Assembly: GCA_031255415.1 (NCBI GenBank)
Contig: JAIRSO010000069.1
Location: 1 to 57,967, forward strand
Direction of reading: 5' to 3'
Source: Oscillospiraceae bacterium
GTDB lineage: Bacteria > Bacillota > Clostridia > Christensenellales > Aristaeellaceae
Length of the DNA: 57,967 nucleotides
The notes under the pieces are model-generated. The model did no database searches and was not told the DNA's origin. It worked only from the letters and a program-made list of their open reading frames with translations. The position numbers were made by a program, and so were the translations under genes. Shown here one piece after another: positions 51,827 through 57,967 of this stretch; positions within the stretch are counted from its first letter, which is position 1; every line of letters starts with the position of its first letter.

Positions 51827-52900
51827 GTGGACGCGCTGGGGCTGGGCGCGTCCGCTCTGCTGTTTGGCGCGCTGCAGTCGATCTTGTTTAGGAAAACCGG
51901 ACCGATGGGATTAACCTACAGCAGATCGTTCAGCAGGAGCCGCGCGTTCGCGGGCGAGACTGTCGAGATGGTGGAGGTTATTCGCAACGCGAAGCCGTTG
52001 CCCGTGCCATGGCTGCGCGTCGAGTCGCGCATGTCGCCGTCGCTGGCTTTCGATGGGAAAGACGGCGGCGCGGATGCCGAGCGCGAGATAGAGGGCGATC
52101 AATATCATCGCAGTTCGTTTTACGCCGGGGCTTTCGCGAAGATAACGCGCAGACGGCGCGTCAGGCTGAAGCGGCGCGGTTACTATCCTGTGGGATCGGT
52201 CGCGATGACGGGCGGCGATCTGTTCGGGTTGTCGCAGTGGACCAAACAGTTGGAGACGGGCGCTGCGGTGACGGTCTATCCGGAGCCGCTGGACGATCGG
52301 GAGTTGGACGCGCCGTCGTCGCGCTGGCAGGGCGATCTAGCCGTTAGGCGGTGGATCGTCAGCGATCCGTTCCTGGTATCGGGGATAAGGCCGTACCAGG
52401 CGGGCGACTCGCGGCGCGACGTGCACTGGGCCGCGACGGCGAGGATGGGCTCGCTGCAGATCAAGACGCATGAGTTCACCGCCGATCCGCGCCTGCTGGT
52501 CATACTAAACGTACAGGCTAAGGAAAACCAGTGGAACGATCTGATGGACTACGAACAGGAGCGTATAGAGTACGGTATAAGGCTGGCGGCGTCAATGATA
52601 ATGAAAACGTTATCTGCCGGGCTGGAGGCTGGGTTCCGCGCGAACGCTCCCGCTTATGGGGAGACCGCGCCGCTGGCGGTGGAGCCTAGGCGCGCGCAAG
52701 GCCAGGCGGAGGCTGTGCTGGACGCGCTGGCGAGGCTCACGATCAAGCGCGCGCGCAGTTTCCCGACATTTCTGGACGATCTGGGACGCGTGACCGGGAT
52801 GGATATATTGATATTATCGTGCTATGACAGCGCGCTGATTCGGGAGCGGACGGACGCTCTGCGCGCGATGGGTAATTCCGTCGCGGTTCGGTTGATATAG
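51827..52900 (+). CDS. DUF58 domain protein
   Basis: The 357-aa protein starts with a short hydrophobic stretch (GASALLFGALQSILF) and has RKTGPMGLTYSRSFSRSRAF, the beta domain with VPWLRVESRM, RGYYPVGSVAMTGGDLFGLS and the DUF58 core motif IRPYQAGDSRRDVHWAATAR followed by a VWA-like segment. The partner MoxR gene is directly upstream. GTG start one base after the moxR stop. Precise role unknown; in this module DUF58 proteins are thought to be MoxR substrates or adaptors. Confidence 0.9.
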   Translation: MDALGLGASALLFGALQSILFRKTGPMGLTYSRSFSRSRAFAGETVEMVEVIRNAKPLPVPWLRVESRMSPSLAFDGKDGGADAEREIEGDQYHRSSFYAGAFAKITRRRRVRLKRRGYYPVGSVAMTGGDLFGLSQWTKQLETGAAVTVYPEPLDDRELDAPSSRWQGDLAVRRWIVSDPFLVSGIRPYQAGDSRRDVHWAATARMGSLQIKTHEFTADPRLLVILNVQAKENQWNDLMDYEQERIEYGIRLAASMIMKTLSAGLEAGFRANAPAYGETAPLAVEPRRAQGQAEAVLDALARLTIKRARSFPTFLDDLGRVTGMDILILSCYDSALIRERTDALRAMGNSVAVRLI

Positions 52901-52904
52901 GGGG

Positions 52905-54224
52905 GTGATCCGCCTGGACGGAAAACCCGCGCCGCCTCGAACCGGCGAGCGCGCCGCCGCTTTCGCGATGATGACGCTGGGCTGCGCGCCGGCGAGTATA
53001 TTGTTCGCGGCGTTTTTTGGCGCGGAGGATTCGCCCGGGTTGTGGCTGGCCTCGATGGGTCTGCATGCCGCGGCCTTCGCGCTGGGGTTCTGGCCTGGAG
53101 TGGTGTTTCGCGGGGCTAGGATACGCGCGGGGCTGATTGGACTGGTTGCGCTGGCTGGCGCGTTCGCTCTATGCGGGGCGTGGACTTTGTTTAGCGCTTG
53201 GCGGGGCGCTGTGTTCGCGGCGATGCTGTTCGCGCTGTGGTTCGCGGGACTGCGCGCGTCGGCTAGGCCTCCCGGATCGGAGGCCGCGCCGTCGGTTTGG
53301 CTGATGCTGGCCGGGGCGCACGCTGTCGCCGCGATAGCCGCGAGATTCTCGTCGGATAGTATGCCGCGTTTCGCGTCGGTCTCGCTGAACGTTATCGCGC
53401 CCGTATATTTCCTTCTGACCGCGCTGAAGCTCAACGGCGTGACGCTGGACGCGGGCGCGGCCTCGCGCGGGACTGGCGCGGCCTCCGTTACGCTGCGGCG
53501 CGGGAACGCTCTGCTGGTACTCGTGGCTGCCGCCGTGACTCTGGCGATAGCGAACGTCGGCGCGATCGGCGCGGCGGTCAGGCGCGGGTTCGCTTACGCG
53601 ATGATTGGGATAATGTGGCTGCTTAGCAAGTTCACGTTTGCGCAGGGTACGGAGCAGGGTGGCGGCGATGGCGGCGGCGGTATGGATCTGTCCGGGCTGG
53701 GCGAAGCGGCGGAGCCTAGCGCGCTTGCGCGGATACTGGAGCGCGTGTTCATCGTGATAGCGGCTATAATCGCTGTTGCGGCGGTGGGGCTGGCGCTGTA
53801 TTACGCGGGGCGGAAACTGGCGCGGCTGGCTAGGATGCTTGCGGAACGGTTCGCGAGGCTGGCAGGGGAGTTGAATCAGGGTTACACGGACGAATCGGAG
53901 CGGGTGTTCGATTGGGATGATTTCGTCCGGCTGGCGAGGGAGCGTGCGCGCGGTTTGGTTCCGCGCAGGGAGCGCTTGCCTAAATGGAACGAGTTGGATA
54001 ACCGCGCGCGGGTGCGGCTGGCGGTGCGCGCGTTGATGCGGCGCAAGCCCGATCTGCCGGAGTCGGTTACTATCCGTCAAGCGTTGTCGCGCGGACAATT
54101 GAAAGCGTCGCCAGCCGACGCGGACGCGTTGGCTTCGGCTTACGACGCGGCGAGATACAGCGGGCGAACGATTTCGGATACTGAAGCGGAGAACGCGAGG
54201 GTCGCGTTCGAGCGTAACAAATAA
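52905..54224 (+). CDS. Membrane protein with DUF4129-like C-terminus
   Basis: The 439-aa protein has about eight hydrophobic segments in its first 300 residues (ILFAAFFGAEDSPGLWLASM onwards), a Gly-rich loop (EQGGGDGGGGMDLSG), one more helix (VFIVIAAIIAVAAVGLALYY), and a cytoplasmic C-terminal domain with WNELDNRARVRLAVRALMRR and SVTIRQALSRG, resembling the DUF4129 tail that follows transglutaminase domains in MoxR loci. No transglutaminase Cys-His-Asp triad is seen. GTG start four bases after the DUF58 stop; GGGGG precedes it. Likely the membrane partner of the MoxR/DUF58 pair. Confidence 0.65.
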   Translation: MIRLDGKPAPPRTGERAAAFAMMTLGCAPASILFAAFFGAEDSPGLWLASMGLHAAAFALGFWPGVVFRGARIRAGLIGLVALAGAFALCGAWTLFSAWRGAVFAAMLFALWFAGLRASARPPGSEAAPSVWLMLAGAHAVAAIAARFSSDSMPRFASVSLNVIAPVYFLLTALKLNGVTLDAGAASRGTGAASVTLRRGNALLVLVAAAVTLAIANVGAIGAAVRRGFAYAMIGIMWLLSKFTFAQGTEQGGGDGGGGMDLSGLGEAAEPSALARILERVFIVIAAIIAVAAVGLALYYAGRKLARLARMLAERFARLAGELNQGYTDESERVFDWDDFVRLARERARGLVPRRERLPKWNELDNRARVRLAVRALMRRKPDLPESVTIRQALSRGQLKASPADADALASAYDAARYSGRTISDTEAENARVAFERNK

Positions 54225-54243
54225 ATAGACGGAGGGTCGGCTG

Positions 54244-54759
54244 ATGGTTTATTGGAAAATGTACAGGATTGTGGCCTGGGTGTTCCTGGGCGTAGGTGCG
54301 CTGTTGGCGATAGCGTGCGCGTGCGTTATGATCTTTAATGGCGTGTCCGGTTCCGATCTGTTCGCGTTCGAGACCGACGCCGCTATAGGCGCGTTCGTCT
54401 GCGCGGTTATGGCGGCTGCTTTCCTGCTGTTAGCGGCGGTATTTGGGGGCGTGTGCGCGATGTACAGCCGCCGCGCGGAGAGGTTGCGCGCGGAGGGCAT
54501 GAAGATCGAGGCCGTCATCGACGATATTCAGCCGTTATATAACTATGCTGATATGACGACGAATCCGTATGTCGTCGTTTGCAGATGGGAGTATGACAAC
54601 AAGGTTTATATCTATCGCAGCGAGTACATGCGGTTTAATCCGACAAAGTATTTCGAGGATCACGGCATTAAGACCATGACCGTGTATGTGGATAAGTATA
54701 ACCCGCGCAGATACTATATCGATATCAGCGAACTGACGAAGAACGTCGTACTAGCGTAG
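54244..54759 (+). CDS. DUF3592-like membrane protein
   Basis: The 171-aa protein has two helices (~10-30 and ~50-70), then an extracytoplasmic beta domain with RRAERLRAEGMKIEAVIDDI, VVVCRWEYDNKVYIYRSEYM and TMTVYVDKYNPRRYYIDISE; this arrangement is that of DUF3592 proteins. Function unknown. GGAGGG lies before the ATG, 19 bases after the preceding gene, so it may be the end of the MoxR operon. A 3x20-bp repeat follows its stop. Confidence 0.7.
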   Translation: MVYWKMYRIVAWVFLGVGALLAIACACVMIFNGVSGSDLFAFETDAAIGAFVCAVMAAAFLLLAAVFGGVCAMYSRRAERLRAEGMKIEAVIDDIQPLYNYADMTTNPYVVVCRWEYDNKVYIYRSEYMRFNPTKYFEDHGIKTMTVYVDKYNPRRYYIDISELTKNVVLA

Positions 54760-54763
54760 GGCG

Positions 54764-54823
54764 GATTAACGCGGGTTATCGCCGATTAGTGCGGGGTAAC
54801 GATGATTAACGTGGGTTAACGCC
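54764..54823. repeat. Three degenerate 20-bp direct repeats
   Basis: Units at 54764-54783, 54784-54803 and 54804-54823 share the frame GATTAACGCGGGTTAACGCC with two to four changes each, and a partial fourth unit starts at 54824. They lie five bases after the DUF3592 stop and ~25 bases beyond the 3' end of the SRP RNA. Function unknown. Confidence 0.75.
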
Positions 54824-54849
54824 GATAAAACGGATACTCGCGCCAGACA

Positions 54850-54933
54850 ATCCGCGGCACAGACCCCGAATCGCTTACTGCTGCTGCCTTCCGGCCCTGA
54901 CAGGGTTCACGCCGGAACCTTGCACGGCGCCCA
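54850..54933 (-). ncRNA. ffs: Signal recognition particle RNA, small bacterial type
   Basis: The minus strand at 54882-54901 reads GTCAGGGCCGGAAGGCAGCA, the universally conserved apical loop that binds Ffh. Flanking sequence (GGTTCCGGCGTGAACCCT before it, AGTAAGCGATTCGGGGTCTG after it) can form the long hairpin of a ~85-base SRP RNA. A good promoter stands just upstream. The ends are inferred from that promoter and from pairing of GCTGGGCGCCGTGC with the TGTGCCGCGG side, so they are approximate. Confidence 0.93.
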
Positions 54934-54939
54934 GCGGTC

Positions 54940-54969
54940 ATCATACCCGCATGCCGTAGTGTACACCAA
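54940..54969 (-). promoter_or_regulatory. Promoter of the SRP RNA
   Basis: Minus strand: TTGGTG (54964-54969), 18 bases, TATGAT (54940-54945). The predicted start falls near 54933, in keeping with a short stable RNA. The -35 borders the large palindrome at 54970. Confidence 0.65.
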
Positions 54970-55020
54970 AACCGGCCGGAACGCAACAGGAAAATTTCCT
55001 GTTGACACGTCCGGCCGGTT
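54970..55020. repeat. Nested 51-base palindrome between ffs and cadC promoters
   Basis: Outer arms AACCGGCCGGA (54970-54980) and TCCGGCCGGTT (55010-55020) enclose a perfect 21-base palindrome, CAACAGGAAA-A-TTTCCTGTTG (54984-55004). The right half contains the -35 box of the cadC promoter and the left edge touches the SRP RNA -35. It may be a binding site or an insulating structure between divergent promoters. Confidence 0.75.
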
Positions 55021-55030
55021 GTGCTAATAT
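55002..55030 (+). promoter_or_regulatory. Promoter of cadC-cadA
   Basis: A perfect TTGACA (55002-55007), 17 bases, TAATAT (55025-55030). The predicted start lies inside the operator at 55036-55049, so a bound repressor would block initiation directly. Confidence 0.85.
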
Positions 55031-55035
55031 ACATA

Positions 55036-55049
55036 TGAACAACTGTTCA
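55036..55049. promoter_or_regulatory. SmtB/ArsR-type operator 1
   Basis: TGAACA-AC-TGTTCA is a perfect 6-2-6 inverted repeat six bases downstream of the -10. It matches the operator core known for zinc/cadmium repressors of the SmtB-ArsR family (TGAACA..TGTTCA type) and recurs upstream of cadA. Confidence 0.8.
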
Positions 55050-55075
55050 ATCGTTTGCGCCTGGAGGGTTGCGGA

Positions 55076-55501
55076 ATGATCTATCGCGACATGGATCAGT
55101 GCGAGGCGCGCTGTGATATGACCGCCGTGCACGCCGAGACGGTCGAGCGTGTGAAAGGCCGGATGCTGGGCGACGAGACGATGACCGATCTTGCCGATCT
55201 GTTCAAGATGTTCGCGGATTCGACGAGGGTCAAGATTCTGTACGCGCTGCACGCGGCGGACGCGGTCTGGAACGAGGGCGCGAAGACGGCCGACGCGAGG
55301 AAGGGCGAGTTGTGCGTATGCGATATATCCGCGCTGTTGGGGATGACTAGCTCCGCCGTGTCGCATCAGTTGAGGGCGTTAAGGCAGACAAGGCTGGTGA
55401 AGTATCGGCGAAGCGGGAAGGTAGTGTACTATTCGCTGGACGACGAGCATGTAGGCGCGATATTCCAGCAGGGGTTGGATCACTCAATGGAACGCGGATA
55501 A
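55076..55501 (+). CDS. cadC: ArsR/SmtB-family metal-sensing repressor, CadC type
   Basis: Winged-helix repressor released from DNA by metal. The 141-aa protein keeps both sites known in staphylococcal CadC: the alpha3N Cd/Pb site as Cys9 and Cys13 (CEARC) plus Cys80 and Cys82 (ELCVCDIS), and the alpha5 Zn site as Asp123, His125, His136 and Glu139 (DEHVGAIFQQGLDHSME) with the same spacing as CadC Asp101/His103/His114/Glu117. The HTH is LLGMTSSAVSHQLRALRQ. GGAGG precedes the ATG at 55076. An insert of about 12 residues (AADAVWNEGAKTADARKG) precedes the CVC motif. It is followed by cadA with a second operator between them. Confidence 0.93.
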   Translation: MIYRDMDQCEARCDMTAVHAETVERVKGRMLGDETMTDLADLFKMFADSTRVKILYALHAADAVWNEGAKTADARKGELCVCDISALLGMTSSAVSHQLRALRQTRLVKYRRSGKVVYYSLDDEHVGAIFQQGLDHSMERG

Positions 55502-55525
55502 GCCCCTTTCCTATATACTGTTGTG

Positions 55526-55539
55526 TGAACAGTTGTTCA
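55526..55539. promoter_or_regulatory. SmtB/ArsR-type operator 2
   Basis: TGAACA-GT-TGTTCA, the same 6-2-6 repeat as operator 1 with a different spacer, 36 bases before the cadA start. TTGTGT (55521-55526) and TACTAT (55545-55550) could form a weak promoter across it with an 18-base spacer, so cadA may also be transcribed on its own. Confidence 0.7.
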
Positions 55540-55574
55540 AGCGTTACTATATATATCGTATAAGGAGGCGCACC

Positions 55575-57605
55575 ATGGATAATACCGCTGGACGGGACTG
55601 GGATGATAACGCGCCGGCGTGCTCGTGCGGGCATTGCCATCATGACGAGCATGATGAAACGGGCGAGGAGGCAAGCGAGGGTGGGTTAGTAAGGCGTTAC
55701 GGAGCGGACGTTATAGGCGCGGCGCTGTATATATGCGCGTTTTTCATTGATAACGCGGTGGTGGGGACTGGGTTGTTTGTAGCGGCGTATTTGTTATTAG
55801 GGCGCGGGGTGTTGATGGGATCGGCGCGGAGTGTGTTAAGGCTGGCGACTGGGAAAGACAGGCGCGGGAGTGCGGCTGCGTTATTGGATGAGAATTTTTT
55901 GATGACGATAGCGACAATAGGCGCGCTGGCGATAAGGGAGTTTCCCGAAGCGGTAGCGGTAGTATTGTTGTATAGAATAGGGGAAGAGTTACAAGAACGC
56001 GCGGTGAGGTCGTCGAAAAGGTCGATACGCGCGTTGATGGATCTGCGTCCGGATAGTGTGAATCTGCTAGGGGAAGATGGGATTGTGAGGGTGGTTGCGC
56101 CGGACGAGGTTGAGGTAGGGCAGAGGATATTAGTAAGGGCGGGAGAGAGGATTCCGCTGGATGGTATAGTGGTTGAAGGTGAATGCGAGTTGGATACGGC
56201 TGCGTTGACCGGGGAGAGTCAGCCAAGGGCAATAGCGGCAGGCGGGGAGGCGTTGTCAGGGTCGATAGTGATTGGAGGGGTATTGACAGTAGAGGTATCG
56301 AGGGTAGCGAGGGAATCGACTGTAGCGAGGATTTTAGAGATGACGCAGAAGGCCGCGTCAAGAAAGACTGTAGCGGAGTTATTAATATCGAGTTTTGCGA
56401 AAGTATATACGCCGATAGTAGTAGGGGCTGCGGTAGTAATGGCGGTGGCGCCCGCGTTATTAGGGATGGATATAAGCGAGTCGGTAAGGAGAGCGTTAGT
56501 ATTTTTAGTGATATCGTGTCCGTGCGCGTTAGTGGTATCGATACCGCTAGGGTATTTCGCGGGGTTGGGGGCTGCGTCAAGGAGAGGGGTATTGGTTAAA
56601 GGGGCAAGGTATTTAGAGGCGATGAGTAAGGTCGATATGGTAGTGTTTGACAAGACAGGGACATTAACAAAAGGGGAGTTTGAGATCGAGAGGGTGGATG
56701 TGGCGGCGGCGGCGGGAGCGGGAGCGTGGGGTGATGGGGATGAGATGAGGGTGCTGGAAGTAGCGGCGTATGCGGAATGGGATTCGTCGCATCCAATAGC
56801 AAGGTCGATTAAGGCGGAGTGGGTAGGGAGAGGCGGAGTGTTTGTGCCGGGGAGGCTGGCTGAACGGTACGAACGCGCCGGGTTCGGGGTAAGGGTGAAG
56901 TTGGATGGGAAGGAAGTGCTAGCAGGGTCGGCAAGGTTATTGGATGAGGCGGGTATAGGTAAGGTTGGGGTTAGGGATAGGGAGGCTGAGACGGCGGTAG
57001 AGGTAGCAGTGGATGGGAAGTATTTAGGCAGGATTACGTTAAGGGATGCGATAAAGGAGGATGCAAGGGAAGCAGTAAGGATGCTAAGGGGGTTAGGGGT
57101 GAGGGAAATCGCGATGCTAACAGGGGATAACGCGGCTGCAGCAGAGGTGGTAAAGGCAGAGTTAGGATTGGATAGGGTAGAGGCAGGGCTATTGCCGAAT
57201 CAGAAAATGGAGTCGCTAGAAAGGAGTATGAAAGCGAAATCCGGGAAGGGTACGGTGGTGTTCGTAGGCGATGGGATCAACGACGCGCCAGTATTAGCAA
57301 GGGCGGATGTAGGGATAGCCATGGGTGCGTTAGGCTCGGACGCGGCGCTGGAGGCTGCGGACGCGGCGTTAATGACTGATGAGCCTGCAAGGGTAGCTGA
57401 ATTGATTAGGATTGCCAGAAAGACAAGAAGGATTGGGATAGAGAATATAGCGCTGTCGCTAGGGGTTAAGGCAGTGCTGATGGCGTTCGGAGCGCTAGGG
57501 TTAACACCGCTCCCGCTAGCAGTGTTCGGTGACATGGGAGTGACCCTGCTAGCAGTAGCGAACGCGATGCGCGTCGGACGCGCTTCGCGCGCCTCGCGCG
57601 CCTAA
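55575..57605 (+). CDS. cadA: P1B-type heavy-metal-exporting ATPase (Cd/Zn/Pb)
   Basis: The 676-aa pump exports divalent soft metals. Motifs: CPC at Cys315-Cys317 in ISCPCALVVSIPLGYF, phosphorylation site DKTGT (Asp359), SSHPIA (the HP motif), TGES, TGDNAAAAEVV and GDGINDAPVLARADVG. There is no N-terminal heavy-metal-associated (HMA) domain; instead a short tail CSCGHCHHDEHDETGEE offers Cys/His ligands. GGAGG precedes the ATG at 55575; the frame upstream crosses the operator. From about 55700 on the coding strand becomes very poor in C, with AGG for Arg, GGG for Gly and TTA/CTA for Leu, unlike other genes here. CadC and the twin operators set its regulation. Confidence 0.94.
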   Translation: MDNTAGRDWDDNAPACSCGHCHHDEHDETGEEASEGGLVRRYGADVIGAALYICAFFIDNAVVGTGLFVAAYLLLGRGVLMGSARSVLRLATGKDRRGSAAALLDENFLMTIATIGALAIREFPEAVAVVLLYRIGEELQERAVRSSKRSIRALMDLRPDSVNLLGEDGIVRVVAPDEVEVGQRILVRAGERIPLDGIVVEGECELDTAALTGESQPRAIAAGGEALSGSIVIGGVLTVEVSRVARESTVARILEMTQKAASRKTVAELLISSFAKVYTPIVVGAAVVMAVAPALLGMDISESVRRALVFLVISCPCALVVSIPLGYFAGLGAASRRGVLVKGARYLEAMSKVDMVVFDKTGTLTKGEFEIERVDVAAAAGAGAWGDGDEMRVLEVAAYAEWDSSHPIARSIKAEWVGRGGVFVPGRLAERYERAGFGVRVKLDGKEVLAGSARLLDEAGIGKVGVRDREAETAVEVAVDGKYLGRITLRDAIKEDAREAVRMLRGLGVREIAMLTGDNAAAAEVVKAELGLDRVEAGLLPNQKMESLERSMKAKSGKGTVVFVGDGINDAPVLARADVGIAMGALGSDAALEAADAALMTDEPARVAELIRIARKTRRIGIENIALSLGVKAVLMAFGALGLTPLPLAVFGDMGVTLLAVANAMRVGRASRASRA

Positions 57606-57967
57606 TCCCCACGTAGCGCGAAGCGCAGTAGCTCTTAAGCGACAGACAGCGACGCAGACAAAACATTAGAGCGGCACATGGGTCCAGCGGCACGTTGGTC
57701 TGGGGGTATTGGGGGGCTTACGCCCCCCGGCGGGGTGGGGGGCTGCCCCCCAGCGTTACCCCGCACCCTCACCGTTCCAACGTTATACCCTAGCCCCGAA
57801 GGGGCAAAGAAACCTTTATGCCGCATGCGCGGCTTACGCGGGGTTGACGAGGGTTGGGTAACGGGGGGGGGGGGGCCCCCACCCCCCCCCGGGGGGGGGG
57901 GCCCCCCCGCACCCCCCACCACCCTGGCCCGGGGGCCCCCTGTCGCCCGGAGGGTTTTTGGGGGGGG
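57606..57967. other. Right-edge intergenic stretch, last ~120 bases low quality
   Basis: No credible gene. 57606-57840 holds several GC hairpins. From about 57860 the sequence consists of long runs of G and C that are unlike the rest and probably artefactual, so nothing should be inferred from it. Confidence 0.75.
57711..57728. terminator. GC hairpin downstream of cadA
   Basis: GGGGGGC (57711-57717) pairs with GCCCCCC (57722-57728) around TTAC, followed by a second G/C hairpin at 57736-57752. No T-run follows. These may terminate cadA but lie ~105 bases after its stop. Confidence 0.35.

Noticed and set aside
55744-56580. 278-codon minus-strand frame opposite cadA, rich in Pro, Leu, Ser and Thr
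   Set aside because: It is open because the cadA coding strand is so poor in C, which depletes stops on the opposite strand; the peptide has no domain and no RBS.
57635-57922. Minus-strand Gly/Pro-rich frame at the right edge
   Set aside because: It arises from homopolymer G/C runs that are probably artefactual.

Overview
The window looks like a chromosomal segment of a high-GC, endospore-forming, Gram-positive bacterium of the Clostridia type, probably uncultured. Support: sporulation sigma factors sigG and sigE with the processing protease SpoIIGA, a LytH-like sporulation endopeptidase, two DacF/DacB-like D,D-carboxypeptidases, a small bacterial SRP RNA and typical Firmicute promoters. Coding density is high and GTG/TTG starts with good Shine-Dalgarno sequences are common. 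The last ~120 bases are long G and C homopolymers that look like an assembly or base-calling artefact.

Layout. (1) 1-670: mobile-DNA debris (the start of a zinc-ribbon transposase running off the left edge, a frameshifted IS21 istA remnant, a probable serine-recombinase scrap, a perfect 19-bp palindrome, a terminator). (2) 697-2535, minus: sigG and a LytH-like M23 peptidase. (3) 2702-9805, plus: one strong promoter and a tightly packed operon of DUF3842 - larB - larC - larE - nikMN - nikQ - nikO - M19 dipeptidase, that is, nickel-pincer nucleotide (NPN) cofactor synthesis plus a nickel ECF transporter, with no larA in the window. (4) 9902-11107 dacB-like; 11390-15900, minus: gyrB-gyrA. (5) 16150-17525, minus: two unrecognised genes; 17708-19356, plus: spoIIGA-sigE. 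(6) 19587-22533, plus: class-C serine hydrolase, GT4 glycosyltransferase, pgsA-like synthase. (7) 22756-26010, minus: ABC exporter, S26-type peptidase and HPr-kinase-like protein from a single promoter, resembling part of a peptide modification/export system. (8) 26254-34770, minus: FGGY kinase, class II aldolase, GpsA-like dehydrogenase, GT-C-like membrane protein, ApbE, and a long TPR/zinc-ribbon membrane protein with a consensus promoter. (9) 35030-46737: secreted SH3 protein, M1 peptidase, and a 2757-residue cyclic beta-1,2-glucan synthase-like giant. (10) 46861-48943, minus: second D,D-carboxypeptidase and a small secreted protein. (11) 49389-54759, plus: TIM-barrel isomerase, YhhN, MoxR, DUF58, DUF4129-like and DUF3592-like genes. 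(12) 54850-57605: SRP RNA (minus) and a cadC-cadA metal-efflux unit (plus) with two copies of an SmtB/ArsR-type operator.

Most interesting items: the larA-less NPN operon headed by DUF3842 with a 41-histidine insert in LarC and a CxxC-bearing LarE; a ~199-bp two-hairpin repeat present in two inverted copies, both between convergent genes; the kinase/peptidase/exporter trio; and the strongly cytosine-depleted coding strand of cadA.
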